Source of the DNA: Poseidonibacter lekithochrous
GTDB lineage: Bacteria; Campylobacterota; Campylobacteria; Campylobacterales; Arcobacteraceae
Length of the DNA stretch: 54,801 bases
Direction: 5' to 3'
Assembly: GCF_018861145.1 (NCBI RefSeq)
Contig: NZ_JAHKQT010000031.1
Location: forward strand, 1-54,801
The notes under the pieces were generated by a model. It was not told where the DNA came from. It saw only the letters and a program-made list of their open reading frames with translations, and did no database searches. Below are positions 54,792 to 54,801 of this stretch, in pieces. Numbering within the stretch: the first letter of the stretch is position 1; each line of letters opens with the position of its first letter. A program made the position numbers and the translations under genes.

Positions 54792-54801
54792 ATGAAAAAA
54801 C
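54792..54801 (+). CDS. Start of a gene cut by the window edge
   Basis: ATG-AAA-AAA-C follows AGGA at 54783-54786, five bases upstream. The MKK beginning is common in exported proteins, but nothing more can be said. Confidence 0.5.

Overview
The window looks like chromosome from a member of the Arcobacteraceae (Campylobacterota). The DNA is very AT-rich and densely packed. The gene content points the same way: CheV, an epsilon-type split NIF (nifS-nifU) system, histidine kinases with an 'AHQWRQP' H-box, and a capsule locus with a cytochrome P450 next to kpsC/kpsS, as I remember it from Campylobacter jejuni. No gap between genes exceeds about 300 bases. I see no tRNA, rRNA, CRISPR array, insertion sequence or prophage. 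Coordinates inside long A or T runs could be off by one base.

Layout. (1) 1-8203: surface polysaccharide locus. It holds the end of rmlB, a rhamnosyltransferase-like GT2, a GT2 fused to one KpsC-type Kdo-transferase module, the second KpsC module as a separate gene, and kpsS. Facing them is a three-gene unit (AHSVG hydrolase-like membrane protein, P450, small phage-like membrane protein). (2) 8312-19089: two small unknowns, nth and uvrB; a dCache histidine kinase with a periplasmic binding lipoprotein; a greA-argC-metallophosphoesterase-unknown operon; tcdA and cheV. (3) 19143-25641: argH; a hemerythrin with a polytopic membrane partner behind an FNR-type box; other membrane proteins, TauE/SafE, a GNAT and an MFS transporter. 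(4) 25779-35456: the iron-sulfur region, with nifS-nifU on the minus strand and sufB-C-D-S-E-T on the plus strand, separated by an amino-acid ABC binding protein and permease. (5) 35463-46687: EamA transporter, sensor kinase/response regulator pair, delta-class-like carbonic anhydrase, and a TetR-controlled RND efflux operon next to a YceI gene. (6) 46740-54801: selO, a periplasmic thioredoxin, truD, a methyltransferase, a MazG-like enzyme, a CPA2 antiporter, aldA, a diguanylate-cyclase remnant and the first codons of a further gene.

Three results stand out. First, a 25-bp palindrome (AAATAGGAYA-N5-TGTCYTATTT) occurs once before nifS and twice before sufB. Its GAC-N7-GTC core and 25-bp length match the layout of IscR type-1 sites, so both Fe-S assembly systems probably answer to one Rrf2-type regulator. 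Second, two unrelated genes, uvrB and the ABC permease, have no ATG, GTG or TTG at their conserved N-terminus. Each has instead an in-frame ATC at ideal distance from a Shine-Dalgarno sequence. Third, the hemerythrin promoter has a perfect TTGAT-N4-ATCAA box centred 41.5 bases before the predicted start, the classic position for an FNR/CRP-type activator.
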